Source: Fratercula arctica
Taxonomy: Eukaryota; Chordata; Aves; Charadriiformes; Alcidae
Length of the DNA: 64,000 nucleotides
Reading direction: 5' to 3'
NCBI GenBank assembly: GCA_947846985.1
Contig: CANTUZ010000008.1
Coordinates: 36,722,817-36,786,816, forward strand
Shown: positions 26,801-39,500 of the stretch, piece after piece
How the letters are laid out: each line of letters starts with the position of its first letter
Position numbering within the stretch: position 1 is the stretch's first letter
Notes under the pieces: model-generated
Databases searched by the model: none
Told to the model about the DNA's origin: nothing
Seen by the model: only the letters and a program-made list of their open reading frames with translations
Made by a program: the position numbers and the translations under genes

Positions 26801-28240
26801 AGATCATTGACATCAAGATTCACTCTCTTATCACTTAAAATAAAATATAAAATGAAAATCTTCCACAGGGAGGAAAACCCTGAAAAATGAAGATTCTTAC
26901 ATACTAATTTATTCTGCTTTCCCATTCATACTGACCGTGGAAATGAAAGGCTTCATATTGTTCCCTTTAGTAATTCAGACAAGTCTATTCCTGGTCTTGG
27001 AAATTAACTTCTTGGCTAATCAGTTGGTATATCCTCAGATTTGCTGCAAGGGAACCCTATCTGAGAAGCAGCAGAGGTGGATCTTGTCACCAGAACAGGG
27101 ATGAGGCACGGAGTGTTGCAGAGCATCTCTGGTTGGAAGCAGCCCTACTCACATCATTCCAGTCATGTTCCTTGCTGTTGGAGGGACTGTGCTGATTTCT
27201 GAGCAGGGGAACGCGACTGTCTGAATAACTTGTGCTTCTGCAACACCACATCTAACCGGTATGTCACGCCAGTGTCTATCAGAAACATTGCACTTTGTGT
27301 TTTCCTTGCCGTCCACCATGTTAGAATAAGTTTGAATTTGAAAAAGAGCAGGCACAGATCAGTGAGTTGCATACACAGAGGGAAAGATTTCTTTTCCCTT
27401 TTTCATCCTCGCCCAAGGGCATAAATATTTGGATTTGGATTGCAGGTGACAAAAGAAAGCCAGTCCCAATAGGAACAGATATCAGCGTTTTCTACTGAGA
27501 ACAGAGTCAGAGGAGACCCGAGTGAAGAACTGAGTGTTGAGCTGAGGGAATTAAGGAATCAACACAAGGGCAAGGAATAAGGAATAAAACAAAGAGAAGC
27601 AGGAAATGTTAAAAGTGATGGAGCCAAGGCACAGAGAGGTATTATATAGAAAGCGGTTTTCTAAAAGCTTACAGAGATGAGAAGCATAAGGTTATTTCTA
27701 GAAAGAACAAGGGAGCGAGTGAGTGCATGGAAAGGAAGTCATAGAAGAGGACAAGAAGGGGGAACCTGGAAATAGAGACCGAAAAAGAAAAGGTGACAAA
27801 TTGGAAGTGATTTGCTGGACATTTGTTGTAACTACTGCTCTGCAATGTAATTTGTGACAGAAGAATATTCCCATCCCAGTAAAAATCTGAAATTTTATAG
27901 GGTATTTTAAAATGAGTGATTTCTAATAAAAATCATATGGAAATTTTAGTTTACATTTTTAGGTTAGTTTACATTTAGAAGCAACCTCAATTTTGATTTG
28001 CTGTTTCTTGCATTTCTCTCTATTTTTGCTACTTTCTCCCTCTTTCTTTTCCCCCATTCTAACAACTCAAAGCTGCACCATCTTCAAAAAGAAGTGTGTG
28101 CTAGAAGGAACAACTGAAACATAATTTTGATGATCTAAAGATGTCAAAAGAATGAAGAAAAACTAAACATATCACAAGTGCACTTGACAAGGAGGAAGGA
28201 ACAGTTTTTGCAAAAAGTCACCCAAAAGAATAAAAAATTT

Positions 28241-28866
28241 CACAGAATCATAGAGTGGTTAGAGTTGGAAGGGACCTTAAAGATCACCTAGTTCCACCCC
28301 CCTGCCCTGGGCAGGGACACCTCCCACCAGACCAGGCTGCTCAAAGCCCCGTCCAGCCTGGCCTTGAACACCTCCAGGGATGGGGCATCCACAGCTTCCC
28401 TGGGCAACCTGGGCCAGTGCCTCAGCACCCTCACAGGAAAGAATTTCTTCCTGATATCCAATCTAAATCTACCCTCTTTCAGTTTGAAACCGTTATCCCA
28501 TGTCCTATCGCTCCACTCCCTGATCAAGAGTCCCTCCCCAGCTTTCCTGTGGGCCCCCTTTAGGTACTGGAAGTGGCTACAAGGTCTCCCTGGAGCCTTC
28601 TCTTCTCCAGGCTTAACAACAGCTCTCTCAGCCTGTCCTCATAGGAGAGGTGCTCCAAGCCCTCTGATCGTCTTCATGGCCCTCCTCTGGATTCACTCCA
28701 ACAGGTCTATGTCCTTCCTATGTTGGGGGCCCCAGAGCTGGATGCAGTACTCCAGGTGGAGTCTCACAAGAGCGGAATAGAGGGGCATAATCACCTCCCT
28801 CAACCTGCTGCTTATACTTCTTTTGATGCAGCCCAGGATGCGGTTGGCTTTCTGGGCTGCAAGTGC
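28241..28866 (-). mobile_element. CR1 LINE 3' fragment, avian type
   Basis: The + strand begins with the reverse complement of the CR1 tail (CAGAATCATAGAGTGG..). On the - strand the ORF2 C-terminus is still readable: KLKEGRFRLDIRKKFFPVRV and, further on, PSLEVFKARLDG. The copy is 626 bp, truncated at its 5' end near 28866 in the AAAVKKAN-like region. It is the youngest-looking CR1 here, with only a few frame breaks. It lies inside the 36-kb dynein intron, opposite to the host transcript. Confidence 0.95.
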
Positions 28867-29270
28867 AATATAGCTTAAAATAAATGCATTAACATTTTTC
28901 TGTTGAGAAAAATTAAGTGACGTTTCCAGAAAAGCTTCATTGGGGAAACAAAGCCATTTTCTAGTTTGTATTTATTGTATTTTTGAGCTAAAAAGAAAAT
29001 GTTGAAAGGACGTGTTAAAACAAAAGCAACCTTTGGATCCTTTTCTGACCCTGAAGCAAGTGTCTGTCATGGCTATCATTGCAGAGCGAGATGTTTTGTC
29101 TCCAGCTGTGGCCTGTGGGTGATAACCAGACCTTTTACATTTCAGTCATAAGTGTTAGAGATAAAGATGTCGTGAAAGAAAGAGAATTAATGTTTTTTCA
29201 CTGTTTTACGTGCTCACCCCCTCTTGTGCTCTTGCTAGTTCAGGGGTCGTTGTTTACCTTCACATTTCAG

Positions 29271-29394
29271 GTAAAATGTACTAGTGATGATCACTGGAAA
29301 AAGAAGTTCACAGAAGATGAACTGGGAAAACGAGGTGCCTGTGGTGAAATTCTGGATAAAAGCACAAAATTAGCTGCCATCCAAGCCAAAGAGG
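29271..29394 (+). other. Exon-like block with strong splice sites, product unknown
   Basis: A pyrimidine-rich acceptor (TTTACCTTCACATTTCAG) precedes 29271 and a near-ideal donor (GAGG/GTGAGT) follows 29394. The 124 bp between are open and encode a charged peptide including HWKKKFTEDELGKRGACGE and LDKSTKLAAIQAKE. I do not recognise it and it does not match dynein. It could be an exon of a non-coding RNA or an unrelated gene, or chance. It lies inside the large dynein intron, 0.4 kb past a CR1 copy. Confidence 0.3.
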
Positions 29395-30495
29395 GTGAGT
29401 AACTCCACGTCAGTACCACCATCACTCTGATTGAAGTAGTGAAAGAATATCGAAAGAGCCTGTTCTAGGTGAGAACAAGCCCGAAGATGAGGAGAGGGAT
29501 AAGAGGATGAGAGGATGGAAAGCTTTTAGGGAATCAAAAGCAACTATTAACAATAAATAATTAAATAAAGGTGAAGAAGAAGAATCCTTCTTCATTTTCT
29601 TGACATTTTCATCATATAAAAGAGTCTTGCAGTTTTGTTTGATAGTACCTTCGAGAGGGGTGGCAATAACGGGCAAAGTATAGCAGGAAATCAGTAGTAT
29701 TTCACAGTTAGAATATTGTTACAGTGAAAATTGGGACCAGGTCTGATTGTTTTCAATATGATTAAAAACTGAAAGTTTGACTAGAGCAGAAAACTAAGAA
29801 TAAAGATTATTTGTTTTATAATATAATCTGGAAACTTCAAGTGGGAAGGTTCTGTAAATTAATATATAGGCAGAATTAGAAGAAGTTGCTGATTTAAAAA
29901 ACATGCAATTTAGAAAGAGAATGAAGTAAAAGGATGGGAGGAAGAACAGAAAAGGAAGTTAATGTAATTTCCAGCAAACTTTATCCTGGGAATTATAAAA
30001 AAAAATAATCTGATGATGAAAGCAATTTGACAATATCCCAGGCTATCTAGAGACATTGGGAAAGCCTAACTGGAAACTAGATAAATATGTTTTGCATAAT
30101 TATTCATTTTGGTTAAGTGGCTGGACTACATTATCTTTTTAGATTCTTTCTAGCACGTTTTCTGACTGGGGTCTTCTGATTCTAGGCCAGCCCATATCTT
30201 TCTCATTACACCACACTGGCTTTTTAAGGGACATAATGTGGAACTTTGGGTGTCATTGCAGTCAAATTGTGAGCTGCTTATCCCCACTGGTATGCAGCTA
30301 CTTGCTGAAATAGTCCAATTAATTTAAATGTGTCTATCTGTGCAAATCATTTCTACTAAAGGCATGAACAGATTCATAACATGGCCTTTAGTTTGGGGGT
30401 TTGGGGTTGTGCTTTTTTCCTGTCCTAGCTGTTTGGTTTTTTCTTTCAGGTAAGAACTTAATTTGCAGTGATCTTATGAGGCAGAACGTACTTAC

Positions 30496-30538
30496 TTTTG
30501 TAGAGTGCTCTGAGATCCCAAAGTGAGAAGCGCTAAAA
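30496..30538 (+). mobile_element. Probable MIR / CORE-SINE 3' end fragment
   Basis: GTAGAGTGCTCTGAGATCCC followed by AAAGTGAGAAGCGCT resembles the 3' end of CORE-SINEs (..AAGCGCTTTGAGATCC..GCGCTAT). Only about 43 bp match. Confidence 0.5.
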
Positions 30539-33329
30539 CCTTTTGAAGGCCTTGTTACTCTTCTCCACTAATTAACATCACTGTAAGCGACAGGGTGTGA
30601 ATTTGCAAAGTAGGCTGTGAGTTCTATGTAATGATCTTATATTGTAGGCGAGAATACTTGCACCTTCTGGTGACATCTGCATTGTTTAGCCAAGGCAAAC
30701 ATCAAGAGAGCATCATTTCTTCTCCTGGCATGGAATTACAAGGGTTTGGCCAGGCAGATTCAAGAGAGAATGATGGGCAATTTTTTTATTGACAGAATTT
30801 GTCAACAGTTAAAGGTGAGAAAGGACAATAAATGGGAATGATGAGACCTTCTTTTTTTTTTCCTTTTACAATTGACAAATAACTTCACCAGGCAGAAATA
30901 CAGCAGAATGAATTGTAATAAACACAGTGTTTGTGGTAAATTATCTTTGTTAGTGAGGAAAAATCAATGTATTGATTTATTCTTTTTATGTGCAGAATCC
31001 AGTTATAGGATGCCTCATAAAATCATCCTTTAATCCTCATATTACCTGCAAGATCAGAGTAAATTAGGGAAACTCCAGATCACTGTGTTTCATTTGTTTC
31101 TGCAGAAAAACCTTGAATGGCAGAAATGGCAAAATCGCGTTCTGATTGATTTTGAGAGGTACTTAAGAGTAGCTCCCCCAGCTTCAAGCTGGGGTAAAAA
31201 GAAAAGGTATGTGTCTGAACCAGCTAGTTTGTGTGAATAAATTTGGCCACTGAGTTCCCACTGTAAATCCCACGGTAACTCCCACTGACTTTCTGCAATA
31301 GCTCACCTGACTGAGCTAGCTAATGGCAACAAGCTCCTTAGACCTGAGTAAGGCACCCTTCTGCAGGGAAAAGTGAAGAGATCAGATATTTTTGGAAGCT
31401 TGAATTAAACTTTGTGTAAGTGGCACCAGAAGGCTACATGAGTTGAGTGCTATTTTCTATCTTTTTGATTATGCTTTGCAAAAATACTGGAAAAAAAAAA
31501 TTCTAATTGTCTTCTTTTTCACCTCCAAGTTCCAGCATAACTCAAATTTTGTTTCCGAAGTAACACGTGCTGATGCATTCCCTAGCATACTTCTGAAAGT
31601 TGTAGGATATAATTCGTCAGATTTAAAAATGACAATTTTGACATCTGGGGTGAAGTAGAAAGACTGGAACACAACCACCTCTGACTCTGTCTTGCTGGCA
31701 GTAATAAAAACATACATTTACGAAGTGAGCAGATACATGGGACTAATTCTACCTTGGTAGTGTAAGTGAAATGAATGAGACTGAGTTACACAAGTGTAAA
31801 GGCAGCATAAAGGAGAAAAGAAATCAATCCAGAGTATTTTGAAAGCACATACAGTCATGTGTTATTTATACTACCGTGTTGCTGAAAGCAACCCAAACGC
31901 TTTTGGCGTGGTATTTGTGCATCCTTTATGGGCATGTGTGAGAATGCCATTTCCTGGGATTTTAGCATGGAGCAGACTATGCACGACATAGATTCTTTTT
32001 TTATATTATTCTTTTTTCCTGGACTGGAGAATGAAACCAAGGCAAAAAAAATGCTAGCTTGGTTTTTAGGTGGCTCTATTTCCGCCAACCGGATTTATTT
32101 TGCCAATTAGAATCATGGTGAGAGTCACTATGAGATGATGCTGAAGAGAGTGTTCAGTGGAAAATGCTTCACCTATTTGTTACAATTCTCCCAGTAGGTG
32201 TTCAGTTGTAAAACAGTAATTTAACATATAGAGTAACCTAGAATCTCTGCTAAATACTTATTCACCTATGTTGTTGGCTTAAGTGAAGATACAGATGACT
32301 GGATCAAACTTGATGTTTGTAATGTCATTAGTCATGGGAATAAATGGGATTCTTCATGGTTCATTTTCCTGTAAAGATAGGAGGAAATAAAATTCCGATG
32401 AGTTAATGTTGCAGGCATAGAATTTCCTGTGTTTTTCTAGAAATAATTTCATATTAAATTCTTCAGGCTTTTGAGTAACATGTGGTCTTTAAAATACTGT
32501 TTAATTAAAAAAGAAATAAGCATAGCGTGTTTCATGTGGTTTTAAGCATAACCCTGCACTTCATAATTTTTCCAAAATACTTCCTGAAGATTTCCAGACT
32601 GGTTTAAGCCATTTTTCAAGCATTTCTTTGATTATTTCTGCTTTACGGTTGGACTTTTTCTTTCAAATTAATTCTTTGATTTGTGACGTGTCAGAGGATT
32701 ACGTTCCCACTTGAACCAGGCAGGACAGCATTTACTGCCGTAGGACTCCTGTGGTACAGCACACTTGCGTACAGCCAGTGTCTGACGGACTTCTCTGTGT
32801 TGCGCTGGGCTGAACAGAGGTGGCTAGAACCAAAAGTTCGCAGCCTCGGAAGTTTTAGATCAGGTACCAAGGAAAAGGGACTTGGCAACAGTTCACAAAT
32901 GGAGGAAAAGGCTTTGTAAAGTAAAATGAGAAGCATGTGTGCCTCAAGGAGCGTGTTTCTTCGTCTTTCAGCAATTCTTTCCACAAGTCTCATCTGCTTT
33001 AGATACAATATTTTTTATATTCGGGTTTTGTTCTCTGATAAATTCTATTCAATAACGGGTAGAAGTTGTAGATCTGCAACAAACAGGTCCCAGATACAAC
33101 TGGCTTTTACACTAATGGCTGTGTAGGATTTTCCCTGTTTTCCCTCTGCCTAGTCCTAGGTGATATTCTGGCATTCCTGTGCCTCATCTTTTTGATATAT
33201 AATATATTTCCATGGTATATTTGTGTGTTTGTGAAATTTCCCTTTAGCTGTCCTACAACATACATGCTGTGCTTAGTACATTGAGAATTTGTTGCCCTGC
33301 CTCTGTCATTTGATCCTGATTTCATTCCT

Positions 33330-33540
33330 TTCCAAGATAGTGTAACCTCCATGTTCTGACCTTCCCACCCCCTTTCAGCATTTCTCCAGAGAACTGATCA
33401 ATACCTGCTGCTTTCCCTTTGTTCAGTTGATGGATAGCTTTGGATAACTCTGTAATCTTTGCTGTCCTGTTCACCATCAGATTCTCCGAGCACTGACCAT
33501 ACAGGAATTCTTCAGGTGGCATGCAGGAACCGTGCCTGTT
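33330..33540 (-). mobile_element. Fossil reverse-transcriptase fragment, RTE-like
   Basis: The - strand encodes ITELSKAIHQLNKGKAAGID then QFSGEMLKGGG (the GKAAGID..EMLKGGG core at 33364-33417). The pattern I-AI--LK-GKA-G-DGIPAE-LK-GG is the N-terminal reverse-transcriptase motif of RTE-clade and related LINEs. It differs from the corresponding CR1 pattern. After GGG the similarity is lost. The clade call is tentative. Confidence 0.55.
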
Positions 33541-36500
33541 TCCGAAAGGCTGAAGAAAGTCCTGGTAGGTTCTCTTGTTATTTATTTAGGTTTCCTGAAA
33601 TAGAGAAAGCAAAACATAATAAAAGCGAGATATTTTGACTTCTGACCTCTTGTAAGGTTCCACAAAGCTTCACCAGCTGGGTGTTGTTTGATCCACTTCT
33701 ACGTTTCTGCAATCTATACTTGACCTAGTTTTAAGTGTGATCCAGCCCTTTCCAACAGGTTAGTTTCACATGACTGAGTGTTTAAGTATTTACAGGGGAT
33801 GCCTAAGTGAGAAAATAGGTATTTACTGCCCAAAGAATGTAAGTCTTGTCTTGAAGCTGCTTTCTGGTGCTGCAAAGTGACTCACACAGGGTCAGAGGCG
33901 AGAGAAATTGTCAGAGGAATTTTCATAATCCAGCAGACAGCCTCATGATTCCCCCTTTTACTCTGAAGAAGCAAGAAAAAGAAAAGCTGATCTGTTCCCT
34001 GCCACATAGTTGGGCAGAGTCATGTCATTCACACTAAAACGGAGGGTAGAATATACCTACTTGGGCTTAAAGTTAGGGCCAACAGACAGCGCTCTTTTGA
34101 ACGAAAGGAAGGAGAAATAATGAGCAGTTCTTATTTTGTGATGGAGTGGGCACTGACCAGATGATGCGAAATCTGAATGCAACAGCATCCCACTTCCAGC
34201 AGAGAGGCTGCTGGAATTACCTGGGCGCTGGTTGATATCCAGGAGGAACTGTCAAACCTGAAAAAAAGTGAATGATTTTAAATGAACACCAACTCTGAGA
34301 TTACTCTCTGAAATATCATTTTGAATTACCTTTTCAAATGTGCTTTTTTATTTCAGATCTATTTAACTTGCATTACTTTTAGAGCTGTCCCTTTCTATTG
34401 TTTCTCCTTACGCTGTGCATTGTGTATATTTGTATCCAGCTGCGCACATGCTTGGGTGCATCATGGATTGGTCTGTACAGTAGAGTCATGAAGTATTTAT
34501 GACTAGATCCTAGTCTCAGATGGATAAAATTGCACCAGTATCTTACGATGAACACAAAATAGACTGACAGCATGTCATAAATATGACTGAATTTCACTTA
34601 AAATAATTGAGCTGACAATACGCAATAGTACCAGAGCCTGTAAGACCTGCTGAAGTGATCTTGATTTAAAAAGGACTTTGTCAGCATAATTTCTTAACGT
34701 TCACATTAGAAAGCAGCAAATAAAAACAAAAGGCAAGTTTCTGGTGGAGCACGTGTGCTAAATTTTAGCACATCGTCTCCTAATGCTTTTCTTTTAATGC
34801 TTGCTTTTTAAAAGTAAGAGTTCCTCTGTTCTCTGGTAGCATTTAGAAATTACTTATTTTGAAGGACTTTTTGAAAAGGCATTAACTGTTTTTATATATA
34901 AGGATAGGTAATTACATGCATATGTACTTTTTCCCATGCATTTTAGTAAATTTTCAGGCTGAAGGAAATGTTTTGTTGAGCAAAATGAAATACTGATATT
35001 TCAACTTTTTAAACTGCTAAATACACTTAAACTTAATTTCTTTTTTTTTCTTAAATAGAAAACAGTTTCATTTCTAAATTGTTTTGATTACAAAAATGTG
35101 TTTTTCCTTCAGATAAAATTCTGTCAAATCAAGATAAACTCCCTAAATGCCTATCTGATATTGAGGGGAGAACCCACAACACCATCAAAAATCTCACCTA
35201 ATTCTCTGGGGTTTAAAACAAAACTAATTTTCCAGTCCTGATGAACTGCACAGCCATTGACTAGGTATCTGGGAGCCTTGGAGCAGCACTGTCATTGAGA
35301 AGGTAGAGTTATTTGATTAAGCTTATGTTACTTCTTTCATGTTACTATTTTCCCCCCTCCTCCAATATTGTCTTATTTGGAACTATCTGTTCTGAAACAA
35401 CACAAAATATTGTGTTCTTTCAGACTATCTGTTAATAACAGCTTCAAGCAAAAGCTGAATGTTGCTAAAATCAAAGCTGAATAGTTTGAATGTTGCGAAA
35501 TACAGTGCAGACCAGCAACGCAAAACAATTTTTGAAATGTATTCCTAAGTTAAGAGGATCTCTCTTAAATTTGTTCAATTTGATTTCTGCTTAGTCCTTC
35601 TGAAAGGTGCCAAACTAGGAGTAGAGACTAAGGCAAAATTTGCACGCTATGCACAGCATGGGAACAAAATGATCCACGTGTTGCCCTTAGAACACACCCA
35701 GGTGAATCAAGATTGTCAGTTCTTTCGACTTCATTGGATTTTGTGATACTGAGATTTGTGATATTTGTCATCTAGGTTCTTCTTAAAGCCTTAATTCCTA
35801 GAATCAAGGGATTACTTGGAAATTCTAGCTTTTTCTCATTCTCTTTTCTTGTTTCTCCTTTTTCTTCCTTTGTTTTTTCCTTCCTTTCTTCCTTTCCTTC
35901 TTTTTATATATCTCTCTTTTTCTGTCTTACTAATAACTTTATTGCTTCCATGGCTGCAGAGAAAAGCTTGAAAACATGTTCTGAATAAGTGTAAAAAGAA
36001 AAGTGTATCTTACATGTCTTACTTCATTACTTTAAAGCCAATTCCGTTTTTCAGTGGGACATAGAGGCATAAATACTAGCAGAACTTCCTGTTTCCTCAT
36101 CTGTAAGACCCAAGTTGTATCCCAATGCCACAATGAACCATCCTTCTCAGATGGCACTTGAGTCCTCCTGAGCTCAGGGAGAAGCAGAGAAAGGAGTATT
36201 CTGGAGAGCATCGCATGACTAGGGAAAAAGAGATTTTGGACCTCTGGCTCCTGCTGCAGAATCTGCTGCTACCTGATCTCATCAGATCTTTGCCCTCTGC
36301 ACCAAAATGAACCCCATGTTTAACTGATCTGGAGAGTGTAGTTGGCTGAGATGTCATAAGTGCAGGTTCTTGCTTCCAGTCCGTCAGGAATGGGTGTCCA
36401 AATGCAGAGGTCAAGGCTGTATTGCTGTATTTGAAGCCTGACTAAGTTTGAAGTCCAGCCTTTCAGGCAAGCATGGAATAAATTTCACCACAGAGGAGAG

Positions 36501-39500
36501 GATATAATCTGTGGAGCCAAAAGTTCACATTTTCTATCGGTTTAAAAATATATATATACACACGTATTGACACATTACTCATGGAACAGATGCTAGGGGG
36601 TTGGGGATTTTTTTTGTTGTTGTTGTTCCAACTTTGTAGAGCAGTATAAATTTTATATTCACTGGAAAATGACAAGCTGTTTTTAAGCGATGGCTTCACG
36701 TCAGTGCTGAAGGCTGCAGTTGTGATTGCCAGAGGGATGAAATACCCTTAAAGATGGCAATTTTACTAGTACTGTGGGATTTCTGGGTGCATAGTGAATT
36801 TAGCCATGAAAAAAATGTTTTTTGGCAGAAACGTGCACTTTGTCCTGGATTCGGTTTATAAATACCACTCAAAATATCATTGTCTTTTTCTGTGTGTGTG
36901 TATGTGATTACTCTCAAGACGGGAAATGGGCATTTCCACACAGCTTGAAAGCTGTGATCCTTGAAAACCCATCTTTATTCTCTGTCAAGGATGACTGGAG
37001 TAGATTACGCTGGAGTATTAAAAGTACTAGACCACAAAAACATTGAACCATTACTATAACTAAGCTACAATAATAATGGTAACATTCTTTTTTTTTTAGA
37101 TCTAGAATGTGGAATAAGTGTCAGCTTTCTTACTTTTTTAATAAACAATCACTTTATCACTATAAGAGAATTTACTTATTCCTTGCAATCTGCATTTATC
37201 AATAGAACTAACATTGTAAAAATAGAGCAATTATATTTAAATGACAGAGCTAAATATTGTGTCAGAGGTATGAAGCAAATGGCATTGTTACTCATTTCTT
37301 GAGGAATAATTTGCTTCAGGAAAGTAACATTCCCGGGTTGTGAAACGCAGCAGGTCCCTTTCTGTCAACAATCTACAACTTTCAAGTAAATTACGTAAAA
37401 TTCAGTGCATAGTGTTTCTGTATTTCACATGGTTACGTGCACATTATATGTGATTTTTCCCTGCTCAGAAAAGTCCTTAGAGTTAGATCCCACTCCTCTG
37501 CATACTAATGTAAATCATAAAAAAACAAGGAAATTACCAGTTAAGCCGTTCAACTATTCACCTACACTCTAGTCACTTGGCTACCTCTGTTCTGCTACTT
37601 CCCACACACACATCTCCATCCTCTACTTGAACAACCCACAATTATCCTCATAATATGTTTATAATATGGAGCTGGGAGCATCATCTATCAGGTTGCCTTA
37701 AACTTCCCATTGAATGGCCATGTTTTCAGTTATTCCTGTGAATGAATTTCGGATACTTAATAGAATTTCAGGTACTTATAACCTTTCCCAGAATGAATTT
37801 TTCCTGTGTCTATACTTCAGTCTGAAATTTTGGGAAAACTGCAACCAAAGCAGTGCAGCTATTTTCAACCGAAACGCTGAGGCGAGGTGGGTGAATTTGG
37901 TCAAGATAAATTACGCTGGGGACTGTTTCTTTGAGAGTGCAAGAATTTCTAGTAGGTGGGGCAGGGCTCTGATATTGAGAAAGAAAACAAGCTTTTTGCC
38001 AAATCTGTGGAATTCTACCCAACTTTAGCTAAGTTAGAACCACATGAGCTAGGTATAGTTTTGCCAGACTTGGCAGCTCTGTGTGAAATGAGAAAGGTCC
38101 ACCCTGAAGCTGCAGGTGACAGACCAGGGCTTTTCATTGAGCAACAATTCTCACTTGATGTGGGCTTTGCAGTGGCCTAGTCTGGGCCCTAGAATGCAAG
38201 GATCTGTGCTTCCCTTATTATTGTTTCTCTTGTTCATTATTTTTTGTGTCTTTGAAGGACCCACAAGTTCAAGTTATCAGCCACAACTCGCCCCGCGAGG
38301 TGCAGCAAAACAAGACAAACAAAAATTGCATTTCCCTGTAGAGGACGGACACCAATGAGGTACAAACGAGGGAGGACCCCTAGGAAGCCCTCCTTTTGTG
38401 TTGTTCAGCATTGCCCTGGCACACGAACAGCCTGGCTCTTGCTGCGGTTTCTGAAGGCAAGCGAAGATCTGAGAGGGGATTTAAAAAGGCAGAACGTGAA
38501 GGCTTTGCAGATACTGATAGGCAATTCCTGGCCCATGTGTGAGGGGCAACAGAGGAAAGAGCATGACTGGGTTTGTTTGAAAGTATTACAGTCAGAGGAA
38601 GGTACCTGGGCTCATAGACTAATTGGAAGCAAGAGCTGACCTTTTGATATTGAACATGAGAGGGTCAGTGGTGAGCGGATAGGCCACAAAGGGCTTTGAA
38701 AGTCAAGACAAGTCATTTGTGTCTAATTCGGCTGGGAAGTCTACAGAGAGCCAGACCCAGGGAGGGGCAAGGGAAGGAGATTTGTGTCAAGAGCTTGAGA
38801 GAGAGAGGGCTGAGACTGGAGGCGGGAGAGGGAGTTGGGAGAGCAGGGGAAGTGGCTGGACAATCTAACCGAGATCAGCAATAGCAATGAAAGGGGGAGG
38901 GAGGATGGGATGTTTGAAGCAACCTTCGTATGAATGAAAGCTTGACAGAAAAGGCAGCAGTTTCTGAATAATTATAATATATTCCAAAGACATGCCAATT
39001 CAGGAGTTCACAATGCAGCTGTTGTTTCTGAGGGAATGAGAAATTATTTTAACAATTTATGCAAAGGACTATTAAAAAGGTGGCAGACGAAGAAAAAATA
39101 TCTACATAAAAAGGAAAGTTAATTGCTCCATCTAATGACTCACTGAGTGATTCAAAAATCTTCTCATGCATAAATATCAAAGTTTTACTGTTTGGGTATT
39201 TTTTGTTTGGTTCCTTCATACTGGAAGAGTAATTCTCACAGGCCAGTATCTCCAGAAATAGTAGTAGTTGCATAATTGGTTGTTATGAAACAAAGCAGAT
39301 ATCTCTTGATTTTAGCTTCCTGGAATTGGAAAGTCATAGGAACTGAAAAAATTATTTTCATTTCTATTTGCTGGATTTACCCATGGACATTTGTTCAGAG
39401 TACTCATTATGTGCCTGACTTTCACTTTACCTTTGGGACTATCAGGGGCATAACTTTATCTGAGCATGGATCTCTTGTCATCCAAAAAAAAAAAAAAATA

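Noticed and set aside
28255..28780. Plus-strand open frames of 102 and 138 codons
   Set aside because: They are the antisense of CR1 ORF2; the real reading direction is minus.
32683..32919. 78-codon frame with LEPKVRSLGSF, considered as the dynein STLRVRARKF segment
   Set aside because: Only a few residues agree and its place in the order is wrong; a better-ordered candidate exists at 51931-52085.
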